Shown here: in pieces, positions 1-5,703 of the stretch
Layout of the letters: every line of letters begins with the position of its first letter
How positions within the stretch are numbered: position 1 is the stretch's first letter
IMG/VR virus record: IMGVR_UViG_3300034168_000533
Location: 1 to 26,538 of that record
Strand: one strand, 5' to 3'
Source: a virus
Length of the DNA: 26,538 bases
Position numbers and translations under genes: made by a program
The notes under the pieces: generated by a model
What the model was told of the DNA's origin: nothing
What the model saw: the letters and a program-made list of their open reading frames with translations, nothing else
Databases searched by the model: none

Positions 1-336
1 ATCGAGCTGGAAAAAAAGACGTTTGCTGAGCTAGCCGCTGAGCGGGAGCAGATCACCATCCTCCGCAGTGACCAAAAGCGACTTGTCGGCTTTACCAAAA
101 CCTACCGGCTGCGAGCGGATGAGGCCGAGGCAAAGCTAGAGCAAGAGCGACAGGACCGCAGACAGGCCGAGCTAGACGTTTGCCGTGCGCTGGGCGAGCG
201 GAACGACGCGAGGGCCGAGCTGGCCAGCCTGAAAGCTACGATAGCCGACCCTGACGAGGTGGAACTGGCCATGATCCGTGGCGAAATCGCGATTCCGCAC
301 CGGGTAGGGTTTGATTACATCATCGGGAACCCATGA
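1..336 (+). CDS. Coiled-coil phage protein, C-terminal part
   Basis: The reading frame is open from the first base of the window and stops at TGA 334-336, so about 111 residues of the C-terminus are present and the start lies outside. Residues 1 to about 85 are rich in Glu, Arg, Lys, Ala and Leu with repeated acidic/basic alternation, as in a long alpha-helical coiled coil. The last 20 or so residues are less charged and look like a short globular tail. I do not recognise a family. It lies upstream of the replication module on the same strand, so it could be an early gene. Nothing shows an enzymatic function. Confidence 0.6.
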   Translation: MELEKKTFAELAAEREQITILRSDQKRLVGFTKTYRLRADEAEAKLEQERQDRRQAELDVCRALGERNDARAELASLKATIADPDEVELAMIRGEIAIPHRVGFDYIIGNP

Positions 337-389
337 AGCTCCTCGTCCGGCGCGTCCGCAATCGGCGCTTGATAGTCCGCAGGGATTGA
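333..389 (+). CDS. Possible 18-residue basic peptide ORF
   Basis: An ATG at 333 overlaps the previous stop in the ATGA arrangement used by many real genes in this window, and an 18-codon frame runs to TGA 387-389. The peptide is about half arginine or lysine. It could be a translationally coupled leader for the terminator-like structure at 454-520, or chance. There is no homology I can name and no independent support. Confidence 0.2.
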   Translation: MKLLVRRVRNRRLIVRRD

Positions 390-453
390 GTAACGTGACG
401 ATGCCGCAAGGCCCGGTTGAGACCCGGAAAGAACGATGCAGAATTACAAACAG

Positions 454-520
454 CCTCCAAATCCCTCGCCAGCCGGTTGCATCACCGGGTCTCACTGGCG
501 ATGGGTTTGGGGGTTTTTTT
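454..520 (+). terminator. Rho-independent terminator or attenuator before the replication genes
   Basis: Bases 454-472 pair with 495-513 over 19 positions (one mismatch, two G-T wobbles), a further 5-bp stem (473-477 with 484-488) extends the tip, and seven T follow at 514-520. The next ATG is only 6 nt beyond the T run, leaving no room for a promoter. Bases 418-427 are perfectly complementary (10 bp) to 485-494, a pairing that crosses the terminator stem and could act as an antiterminator. Termination is well supported by structure; regulation is inference. Confidence 0.75.
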
Positions 521-525
521 ATGCT

Positions 526-762
526 ATGAAATGCCAAATAAAACGACTTGAAACGGCGCTATCCAGAATCAAGAAAATGGACAAGCAAGACAGGGAAGCT
601 GGATTTGCAACCCCTTTTCAAATGGGTTTCCCTGAGCTAATGCGCTGCGCATTTGCTGCTGTGGAATCAGGAAACAATGAAGCCATCGAGGAAGGGTTGG
701 CTTACGCATACCTTGCTGGAGTTATTCACACGCAAACCACAAATGAAAATCATGACAATTGA
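526..762 (+). CDS. Small hypothetical early protein
   Basis: A 78-residue frame starts at ATG 526, directly after the terminator T run. An in-frame ATG at 436 would place the terminator hairpin inside the coding sequence, so 526 is preferred. The N-terminus is basic (Lys/Arg-rich, residues 1-25), followed by a mixed segment with Phe-Pro and Gly-Phe-Pro turns and an acidic helix near residues 45-60. No domain is recognised. Its end overlaps the start of the ParB/Dam gene, suggesting co-translation. It may be expressed only when transcription passes the upstream terminator. Confidence 0.45.
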   Translation: MKCQIKRLETALSRIKKMDKQDREAGFATPFQMGFPELMRCAFAAVESGNNEAIEEGLAYAYLAGVIHTQTTNENHDN

Positions 763-1858
763 CTCAGAATTCAAGGCGCTCATCCCGCCACTCGCGCCGG
801 AAGAACTCGCTCAACTCGAAGCGAACATCCTCGCCGACGGATGCCGAGACCCGCTCGTCACTTGGCAGGGCATCCTGATCGACGGCCACAACCGCTTCGC
901 GATCTGCTCGAAGCACGGACTGACGTTCCAAACCGTCGAGCGGGAGTTCGCCGACCGGCAAGATGCGGAACTCTGGATGATCGGCAACCAGATGGGCCGT
1001 CGCAACCTCGAGAACATCGACAAGGTGCCGCTGCTTGAACGGAAGCGGGAGATTCTGGCGGGGCAGGCGAAGGAACGCAAAGCGCATGGGATGACGGCGC
1101 CCGGCAAGACGCTCCCGGAAAATTTACCGGCAGCGTCAGAAACCCGCGACGCCGTAGCCGCCGAAATCGGCGTTTCTGGCAAGACTTACGACGCCCTTCG
1201 CAAGGTCTCCAACGAAGGCACGGACGAACTCAAGCAAGCAGTGAGGGACAAGAGAGTCGGGGCTTCCACCGCCGCCGACATCGCGCAGCTACCCGCCGAA
1301 ACCCAGCGCGAAATCGCCAGCCTGCCAACCCGGAAGGAGATCGTGGAGGAAGTGAAGAAGCACGTTCACGTCTCGCAGAACAGCGGCGAAAACGAGTGGT
1401 ATACCCCGCCGCAATTCATCGAATCCGCCCGCCTCGTCATGGGCGGCATCGACACCGACCCGGCGTCTTCCGAGATTGCAAATCGCACCGTCAAGGCGAG
1501 CCAGTTTTTCAGCAAGGAGGACAATGGCCTTCGGCAAACTTGGAGCGGAAACGTTTGGATGAACCCTCCCTACGCTCAGCCCTTGATGACGAATTTCGCG
1601 GAGGCCATTACATACAAGTTCAACGAGCGCGAATTTAAGCAGGGAGTGGTCCTTGTGAACAATGCCACGGAAACCCAATGGTTCCAGCGGATGGCCGGTA
1701 GCGCGTCTGCCGTCTGCTTCCCGAAAACCCGAGTGAGATTCCTTGATCCTGAAGGCAGGCCTGGAGCGCCACTTCAAGGGCAAGCAATCATTTATTTTGG
1801 TGACAACACGGAAGCCTTCGTTGAGGAGTTTTCCCAATACGGAGCCACATTCTCATGA
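743..1858 (+). CDS. ParB-like domain fused to phage Dam-type adenine methyltransferase
   Basis: This 371-residue protein joins two modules. Residues about 10-95 resemble the ParB/Srx-like N-terminal fold (a PLVTW strand followed by the LIDGHNRF motif), and a helix-turn-helix-like stretch follows near 150-170. Residues about 220-371 match phage DNA N-6-adenine methyltransferases: an EWYTP opening, a DTDPAS segment and the catalytic NPPY motif at residues 274-277. The family methylates adenine in phage DNA, typically to evade host restriction or mark replication; the target here is unknown. ATG 743 or ATG 752 is the likely start because the upstream in-frame residues are out-of-frame translation of the previous gene. 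The leader is A/C-rich with no SD. The stop overlaps the next ATG. Confidence 0.85.
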   Translation: MKIMTIDSEFKALIPPLAPEELAQLEANILADGCRDPLVTWQGILIDGHNRFAICSKHGLTFQTVEREFADRQDAELWMIGNQMGRRNLENIDKVPLLERKREILAGQAKERKAHGMTAPGKTLPENLPAASETRDAVAAEIGVSGKTYDALRKVSNEGTDELKQAVRDKRVGASTAADIAQLPAETQREIASLPTRKEIVEEVKKHVHVSQNSGENEWYTPPQFIESARLVMGGIDTDPASSEIANRTVKASQFFSKEDNGLRQTWSGNVWMNPPYAQPLMTNFAEAITYKFNEREFKQGVVLVNNATETQWFQRMAGSASAVCFPKTRVRFLDPEGRPGAPLQGQAIIYFGDNTEAFVEEFSQYGATFS

Positions 1859-2274
1859 CTGGAGACACCGGCAAAATCAGATACCCTAGGAGGGCGAGTC
1901 AGCAAATTGATTACTCTGGCGTTCGATTTGGTAACGCCACCCCGTCAAACGTGGATGGCTTGCTTGAGCTGGACGATCACTTCTTCGTGATTTTTGAATA
2001 CAAGCACGCTTCCGCTGCCAAAATGAGCAACGGCCAGAGAATCATGATTGAGCGCGTTTGTGACGCAATTCACGCTCGCACGTCGCCGCCCTCGTATTGC
2101 GTCGCGATTGTGGCTCAGCATGAGTCACCAGTTGGGACTGAGATTGACGGAGCAAACGCAAAGGCGCTTGGCGTGCGATGGAAGGGCAAGTGGATTAACG
2201 TCTCAAATACCTCCACCACGGCATGGGATCAGGCCAAAATATACCACAATATCGCATTCAACGAACCTTTCTAA
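1855..2274 (+). CDS. Putative PD-(D/E)XK-type nuclease
   Basis: This 139-residue protein starts in an ATGA overlap with the methyltransferase stop. The segment around residues 30-52 has the layout of a PD-(D/E)XK catalytic core: Asp34 in a VDG turn, a short hairpin, then a hydrophobic strand ending in Glu48-Tyr-Lys50. A helix with Gln and Arg residues follows. Position between a methyltransferase and a replication initiator fits a small endonuclease acting in phage DNA processing or modification-dependent cutting. The core motif is visible, but the assignment rests on motif spacing alone. It could instead be a catalytically inactive relative or an unrelated protein. Confidence 0.45.
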   Translation: MTGDTGKIRYPRRASQQIDYSGVRFGNATPSNVDGLLELDDHFFVIFEYKHASAAKMSNGQRIMIERVCDAIHARTSPPSYCVAIVAQHESPVGTEIDGANAKALGVRWKGKWINVSNTSTTAWDQAKIYHNIAFNEPF

Positions 2275-2278
2275 ACCC

Positions 2279-2950
2279 ATGGCCGGAGACTGGATAAAAA
2301 TGAGAAAAAGCCTGCCGACCGATCCGCGAGTTGTCCGCATTTCGTCCGCTTTGAAAGCGGACAGATTGCGGACAATCGGCGGACTGATGTCCGCATGGTG
2401 TCTGCTCGACGAACAGACGGAAGACGGAAAGCTCGACGGATACACTCCCGAGATTTTCGACGAGATCGTCGGATGCCCTGGCTTAGCCGCAGCAATGGCA
2501 AGCGTCGGCTGGATGGAGCTTGGCGACGGATTCCTTGCCGCACCAAGGTTTCACGAGCATAACGGCCAATCCGCAAAGCGTCGGGCGCAAGATTCTGTTC
2601 GCAAATTGTCCGCACGTGATGCGGACAAACTTCCGCAAGCAAAGCGGACAGAAAGCGGACTAGAGAAGAGAAGAGAAGAGAAGAGTAATATAAACAAACA
2701 CCGGGCGACATTGGACGACGCCAAAGCCTTTGCCGCTTCCATCGAATTGCCCGAATCGGACGGCGAATCATGCTTCCACAAATGGGAGGGCAACGGATGG
2801 ACGAACAACGGGAAGCCGATCAAGGACTGGAAAGCCACGATCCGCGCATGGAAAGCTCAGGGATTCCTTCCTAGCCAGAAAGCATCACCCGCCAAAACCT
2901 ACAGCCACGCCAACGGCTACAACGAATCAACCAGCATTGACCACCTATGA
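2279..2950 (+). CDS. Phage replication-initiation / primosome protein carrying the putative origin
   Basis: The 223-residue product begins MAGDWIKMR and continues with a pattern common to phage replisome organisers (a DPRVVRI segment, LKADRL, GGL..AWCLLDEQTEDG, then HNGQSAKRR), giving a winged-helix-like N-terminal region (about 1-100). A charged linker (about 105-145) follows. The C-terminal region carries a GWTNNGK..KDWKATIRAW motif near residues 173-191, as in DnaT-like primosomal domains. It should bind the origin and recruit the helicase loader encoded immediately downstream (ATGA overlap at 2947). ATG 2279 is chosen because it gives the family's usual N-terminus. No SD is visible. The gene contains ten GCGGAC/GTCCGC repeats, parallel to lambda O with its internal ori. 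Confidence 0.75.
   Translation: MAGDWIKMRKSLPTDPRVVRISSALKADRLRTIGGLMSAWCLLDEQTEDGKLDGYTPEIFDEIVGCPGLAAAMASVGWMELGDGFLAAPRFHEHNGQSAKRRAQDSVRKLSARDADKLPQAKRTESGLEKRREEKSNINKHRATLDDAKAFAASIELPESDGESCFHKWEGNGWTNNGKPIKDWKATIRAWKAQGFLPSQKASPAKTYSHANGYNESTSIDHL
2331..2394 (+). repeat. Iteron cluster 1, nested palindromes in the replication gene
   Basis: Six copies of GTCCGC or GCGGAC start at 2333, 2344, 2357, 2368, 2379 and 2389, spaced 10-13 bp. The first four form two concentric perfect inverted repeats centred on base 2353: TTGTCCGCA (2331-2339) with TGCGGACAA (2367-2375), and GTCCGCTTT (2344-2352) with AAAGCGGAC (2354-2362). The copies fall in all three codon phases, so protein sequence does not explain them. 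Helical-turn spacing suggests cooperative binding of an initiator on one DNA face. Confidence 0.75.
2606..2660 (+). repeat. Iteron cluster 2
   Basis: A perfect palindrome TTGTCCGCA (2606-2614), 5-nt spacer, TGCGGACAA (2620-2628) repeats the outer arms of cluster 1 exactly. Two direct copies of AAAGCGGAC (2641-2649, 2652-2660), 11 bp apart, repeat its inner arm. The sharing of both arm types between clusters supports binding sites for one protein, most likely the product of the surrounding gene. Confidence 0.7.
2661..2700 (+). other. GA-repeat and AT-rich tract, candidate DNA unwinding element
   Basis: Directly after the last iteron comes a purine-only tract built from repeated AGAGA units (2662-2685) and then an A/T-rich stretch (2686-2700), unlike the GC-rich surroundings. 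In lambda-type origins the iterons are followed by an easily melted A/T-rich region. The role here is inferred from position and composition. Confidence 0.5.
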
Positions 2951-3612
2951 GCCTCACACCTGAAATTGACCGCTTGCTTGCGGAACTGCCCGAAGCCGAC
3001 GAATCGGATGAGCAGCCGCTACCAGAATCGCCAGCAATGGCATCTAATCGCCTCCTGAGCGCGTTTGGATGGCCAGACCGCTATCTTGATCCACTGGAGA
3101 ACCCGCAAGGCGGTGAGTGGCTCGCAGGATTCGCCCTTTCTGCGCCAATCATCGCCAAGGGCGGCATTCTCATCCTTCACGGCAAGCGAGGCACCGGCAA
3201 AACCCAAATGGCGGCGGAAATCGCCCGCTCGAAACGCTTTCCGTTTGATGCAGTGACAGGGCTGGAATGGAAACGGTCGGCGCACTACCAGACGGCGATG
3301 CGGTTCTTCCTGACTGTCCGCGCCACGTTCAAAAAGGGCAGCGACAAGACGGAGTTGGAAATCATCGACCGCATGACGGAACCCGGACTGCTTGTCATCG
3401 ACGAACTACAGGAGCGCGGGGAGACGGCTTTTGAGGATCGACTGCTTACGCACTTGATCGATGCCCGATACGGAGCAAAGCGCCCGACGATACTGATTGC
3501 CAACCTAAGCAAAGATGAACTCGGCAAATCCCTGGGCCCGTCAATCGTGGATCGAGCATCAGAAAATGGCCGACGAATCGACTTCAGCTGGAACAGCTAC
3601 CGCCGCGCATGA
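2947..3612 (+). CDS. DnaC-like helicase loader, AAA+ ATPase
   Basis: This 221-residue protein has an acidic N-terminal tail (about 1-30) and an AAA+ ATPase core. Walker A is HGKRGTGKT at residues 78-86, Walker B is LLVIDE at 148-153, a sensor-1-like strand ILIANLS lies near 180, and a candidate arginine finger (IVDRASENG) is near 200. This is the layout of DnaC/lambda P-type loaders that place the replicative helicase at the origin. It begins in an ATGA overlap with the initiator gene and ends in an ATGA overlap with a DnaA-domain-IV-like gene, a natural order for origin recognition and helicase loading. No phage-encoded helicase is seen in the window, so it probably loads the host helicase. 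Confidence 0.85.
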   Translation: MSLTPEIDRLLAELPEADESDEQPLPESPAMASNRLLSAFGWPDRYLDPLENPQGGEWLAGFALSAPIIAKGGILILHGKRGTGKTQMAAEIARSKRFPFDAVTGLEWKRSAHYQTAMRFFLTVRATFKKGSDKTELEIIDRMTEPGLLVIDELQERGETAFEDRLLTHLIDARYGAKRPTILIANLSKDELGKSLGPSIVDRASENGRRIDFSWNSYRRA

Positions 3613-3923
3613 CCACCCCCGCCGAAATCCTCTCCGCCGTCTACCAGGCCACCGGGACCGAACCCGACGAGATCATCTCCAAATCCCGCCGCCACTCCGT
3701 GCTGTTCCCGCGCTACATCGTCCTGCTCCTTCTCAGGCAGTCCCGCCCGTTCTTCAGCGAGATCGAGCTGGGCCAGTTGATCGGCATCGAGGGGCACGGC
3801 TCGACCCGGCACGCACTCGGCAAGGCGAAGGAGCTACTCGACCAGGACCAGCATTTCCAGATCGCGCATGGCAAGGCTACGGCGATTCTTGGGGATTCTT
3901 TGCCTACAGCCACAAGCGATTGA
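3609..3923 (+). CDS. Stand-alone DnaA domain IV-like DNA-binding protein
   Basis: The 104-residue product matches the C-terminal DNA-binding domain of the bacterial initiator DnaA without the AAA+ portion. Residues 24-44 (SKSRRHSVLFPRYIVLLLLR) correspond to the basic helix that follows domain III, residues 48-60 to the linker helices, and residues 62-69 (GHGSTRHA) to the DnaA-box recognition signature D-H-x-T-x-x-H-A. The replacement of the signature Asp by Gly62 is notable. It starts in an ATGA overlap with the helicase loader. It may bind DnaA-box-like DNA to redirect host replication or regulate early genes. Domain assignment is fairly secure; the role is inferred. Confidence 0.75.
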   Translation: MTTPAEILSAVYQATGTEPDEIISKSRRHSVLFPRYIVLLLLRQSRPFFSEIELGQLIGIEGHGSTRHALGKAKELLDQDQHFQIAHGKATAILGDSLPTATSD

Positions 3924-3977
3924 ACGATTTATTGGGAAATGTGTTGCGGGATTCAAGGGGGATGGTAGGTTTTGAGC

Positions 3978-4217
3978 ATGTCCAACACCAACCACCTCGA
4001 CCTGCTCAACAAAGTTCAGTCCATGTTCATCGAACACGCCAATACCAACGGCATCAACCTCGCGGAGAAATTCGCCACGGTTCAGGAGTTCAAGGACTTC
4101 ATTGTCGGGCTTGCCTTCAAGGGTCTTTGCGATGCAGGCGCTGATGTTGCCACCGCGTTCAACGCAACCGTTGGCGAGGGCCAATACGAAGCGGCCTTCG
4201 CCCGCTTTACCGCCTGA
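3978..4217 (+). CDS. Small hypothetical phage protein
   Basis: A 79-residue product starts at ATG 3978; an in-frame TTG at 3972 is possible but less likely. A GGTAGG-like purine stretch 10 nt upstream could serve for ribosome binding. The protein looks alpha-helical and mildly acidic, with a conspicuous Ala/Gly-rich second half (residues 43-79). I recognise no domain. It is separated from the gene before it by 54 nt and followed by a GC-rich hairpin. Codon usage resembles its neighbours, so it is probably a real early gene. Confidence 0.55.
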   Translation: MSNTNHLDLLNKVQSMFIEHANTNGINLAEKFATVQEFKDFIVGLAFKGLCDAGADVATAFNATVGEGQYEAAFARFTA

Positions 4218-4227
4218 ACCACCAACC

Positions 4228-4250
4228 GCGCCGGGTTCCATCCCCGGCGC
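4228..4250 (+). other. GC-rich hairpin between early genes
   Basis: GCGCCGGG (4228-4235) pairs perfectly with CCCGGCGC (4243-4250) around a 7-nt loop. No T run follows, so it is not a classical terminator. It could stabilise mRNA ends or tune expression of the next gene, 24 nt downstream. Confidence 0.5.
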
Positions 4251-4274
4251 TTATGTGCCGTTCATGTGCAAAAA

Positions 4275-4484
4275 ATGAAACAACCGATTAAACCAACCCA
4301 CGGCGGCAAACGCCCAGGCGCAGGACGCAAGCCGGGAAACCCGCGCCAGTCCTTGTCAATCCGCATCAGCCAGCCAGCGATGGCCAAGCTGGATCAACTC
4401 CGCGAGTCTACCGGCATCAGCGCCGGGAAGATCGTGGAGGAATTGATACTGGGCGCGATGATTCTCAACCACACGAAACCATGA
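4275..4484 (+). CDS. Small AT-hook-like / ribbon-helix-helix-like DNA-binding protein
   Basis: The 69-residue product opens with HGGKRPGAGRKPG (residues 9-21), a Gly/Arg/Lys-Pro motif widespread at the N-terminus of small phage and plasmid DNA-associated proteins. Residues 25-60 follow the ribbon-helix-helix pattern: a short strand (SLSIRIS), a helix (MAKLDQLRESTG), and a second helix (SAGKIVEELILGAM). Such proteins usually act as dimeric repressors or accessory DNA binders. ATG 4275 is preferred to an in-frame GTG at 4266. The stop overlaps the next start. It could autoregulate this part of the early operon, but no operator is visible. Confidence 0.6.
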   Translation: MKQPIKPTHGGKRPGAGRKPGNPRQSLSIRISQPAMAKLDQLRESTGISAGKIVEELILGAMILNHTKP

Positions 4485-4879
4485 TCCGACTAAAACTAAA
4501 CCTCCGCAAGCTCACCGACTTCCGCACCTTCACCGGCAAGGACGGCATCGAATACGCCGCGTTCCCGATCAAGGCGAACGCGATCTACATGACCGAGAAA
4601 ACCGCCAGTATGGACGTCACGCTGATGGATAACCGGGACGGCAAGGACCAGTATGACAACGACGGATTCGCAACGCTCGACCTCGGCAAAGACCGGAGAC
4701 TGGCAGGCGAACGCGGGCCGATCCTTGGCAATTGGAAGGACTTGGACGTCGCAAGCAGCGGGAAAGGCCGCGACGTATCGGCGCAGGAGGCTACGCGGAA
4801 GATGCACGGTAGCGAGGCCAGGACGACGGCGGCGCCAGTGCCACCGGACGATGATGATCTTGATTGCGTCCCCTTCTGA
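4481..4879 (+). CDS. Putative single-stranded DNA-binding protein with SSB-type acidic tip
   Basis: This 132-residue product does not show the usual SSB signature, but its C-terminus ends PPDDDDLDCVPF. This strongly resembles the acidic DDDIPF tip by which bacterial SSBs recruit partner proteins. The body (about 1-100) is rich in beta-forming residues with aromatic positions (F15, F17, Y25, F28, Y36), compatible with an OB fold, and is followed by a flexible polar linker (about 100-120). It sits among replication genes with an ATGA overlap upstream and a TGATG overlap downstream. A role protecting ssDNA at the phage fork is a good inference; other tail-carrying replication factors are possible. 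Confidence 0.55.
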   Translation: MIRLKLNLRKLTDFRTFTGKDGIEYAAFPIKANAIYMTEKTASMDVTLMDNRDGKDQYDNDGFATLDLGKDRRLAGERGPILGNWKDLDVASSGKGRDVSAQEATRKMHGSEARTTAAPVPPDDDDLDCVPF

Positions 4880-5127
4880 TGATGACAGCCACACTACAAG
4901 CGGCGGAGATCATCCGCGATGCACTACGGCAAGCAGCGAGGGAATGCGACTGCAAGCCCAGCGAGGCGCTACGGGCCAAGATCGGGAACAAGGCGGCGAT
5001 TGCGGCGCGGAATATCGCCGTCAGGCTGGCTTACGATCAGGGCATTCCCAGGCCGGTCCTTGCTGAGGCATTCGGGCGATCGGTTAAGACGATTGGCGAC
5101 GCCTTGCTGATGAGCCGGCGCGACTGA
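4879..5127 (+). CDS. Small helix-turn-helix protein resembling DnaA domain IV
   Basis: The 82-residue product starts at ATG 4879, sharing one base with the previous stop; ATG 4882 is an alternative. Residues about 28-78 run ARNIAVRLAYD..GIPRPVLAEAFGRSVKTIGDAL, which follows the helix order of DnaA domain IV (basic IA..LA helix, a short turn, then LAEAFGRS and a recognition helix). It lacks the His-Thr box-recognition signature. It could be a second DnaA-derived binder or a generic HTH regulator. It is the last gene of the early operon; a terminator follows 17 nt after its stop. Confidence 0.5.
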   Translation: MMTATLQAAEIIRDALRQAARECDCKPSEALRAKIGNKAAIAARNIAVRLAYDQGIPRPVLAEAFGRSVKTIGDALLMSRRD

Positions 5128-5143
5128 GGTTGTCGCTCAATCC

Positions 5144-5174
5144 AGCCCGCTCCTTAATTGGGGCGGGCCTTTTC
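5144..5174 (+). terminator. Terminator at the end of the early operon
   Basis: GCCCGCTCC (5145-5153) pairs with GGGGCGGGC (5160-5168), with one G-T wobble, across a 6-nt loop, and is followed by CTTTTC. This is a standard rho-independent terminator for the rightward early transcript. Confidence 0.85.
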
Positions 5175-5306
5175 GTGTGGGGGTGGCAACAGGCACAGGA
5201 CTGGTGCCTTTAAAGGATAGCTACAGGGGAGGCTGTTAGGTCAAGCGCAAAATAAGCGCATTGGCATAGCGTTGACAATTGCAACAGAATTGCGTTAGGT
5301 GCCTAC
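5175..5306 (+). other. Intergenic region at the early/late boundary
   Basis: This stretch has no convincing gene. It holds a small hairpin, AGGCAC (5191-5196) with GTGCCT (5204-5209), and a TTGACA hexamer at 5272-5277 that could be a -35 element, but no good -10 lies 16-18 nt downstream. Two AATTGC direct repeats 11 bp apart follow the TTGACA. Confidence 0.4.
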
Positions 5307-5495
5307 ATGCCGAGGAAATCAGCCTACATCCGCAAGACGGAAACACCCCAGCATGAGCAACGTGACAAGGAGGTGCAGGGTAGGGGCGACTACCTTGAAG
5401 CATCGAGGCGAGCGTCATCGTCGAGCATATCGAGGGCGTGCGATAGGTGGCTAGAAGGGCGAGGCATAGCCAGCAAGGGGTGGGGTAAGCGATGA
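5307..5495 (+). CDS. Possible small basic protein
   Basis: A 62-residue frame begins at ATG 5307 and is strongly basic (many Arg/Lys) with a Ser-rich run near residues 36-42. It has no recognised domain. A TTGACA hexamer lies 30 nt upstream and the frame ends in an ATGA overlap with another short frame. Its composition is unusual enough that it may be spurious. If real, it would sit between early and packaging genes, where small regulators are often found. Confidence 0.3.
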   Translation: MPRKSAYIRKTETPQHEQRDKEVQGRGDYLEASRRASSSSISRACDRWLEGRGIASKGWGKR

Positions 5496-5605
5496 ATTGC
5501 CATAATCCAACCAGCGGATTCACTGGACCAAGGCAATCCTTAAGTTTTATTGACATTCCAAAAGGAGCAGAAATAAGGAAATTTTACCATAAAGTCACAA
5601 GATAA
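5492..5605 (+). CDS. Possible 37-residue protein
   Basis: An ATG at 5492 overlaps the stop of the 5307 frame (ATGA) and a 37-codon frame ends at TAA 5603-5605. The product has a plausible globular flavour (GPRQSLSFIDIPKGAEIRKF near residues 12-31), but I recognise no family. The DNA is clearly more A/T-rich than its neighbours, as is the following 5606-5703 stretch, which holds no gene and probably carries regulatory sequence for the terminase operon. TTGACA occurs at 5550-5555 without a good -10. Confidence 0.25.
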   Translation: MNCHNPTSGFTGPRQSLSFIDIPKGAEIRKFYHKVTR

Positions 5606-5703
5606 AAATACCCCCATACAAGGAATCTCTTCCGTTAGTTATTGCCGAAGGCGCTGCGTCGCGAGGGAATTAAGTATGCAACAAGAAATAAGATAGGAAC
5701 CAA

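Noticed and set aside
722-730. A DnaA-box match, TTATTCACA
   Set aside because: One such match is expected by chance in a window of this size. It is single and lies in coding sequence, so it is not used as origin evidence.
653-742. N-terminal extension of the ParB/Dam gene
   Set aside because: The 30 extra residues are out-of-frame translation of the preceding small gene; the domain pattern begins after ATG 743.
1289-1837. 182-codon frame on the minus strand inside the methyltransferase gene
   Set aside because: It is antisense to a gene with clear catalytic motifs and shows no motif of its own.
4231-4247. tRNA T-arm-like sequence (CCGGG, 7-nt loop TTCCATC, CCCGG)
   Set aside because: No matching acceptor arm lies about 65 nt upstream, the loop deviates from the T-loop consensus, and the region is mostly coding. 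It is kept only as a hairpin.
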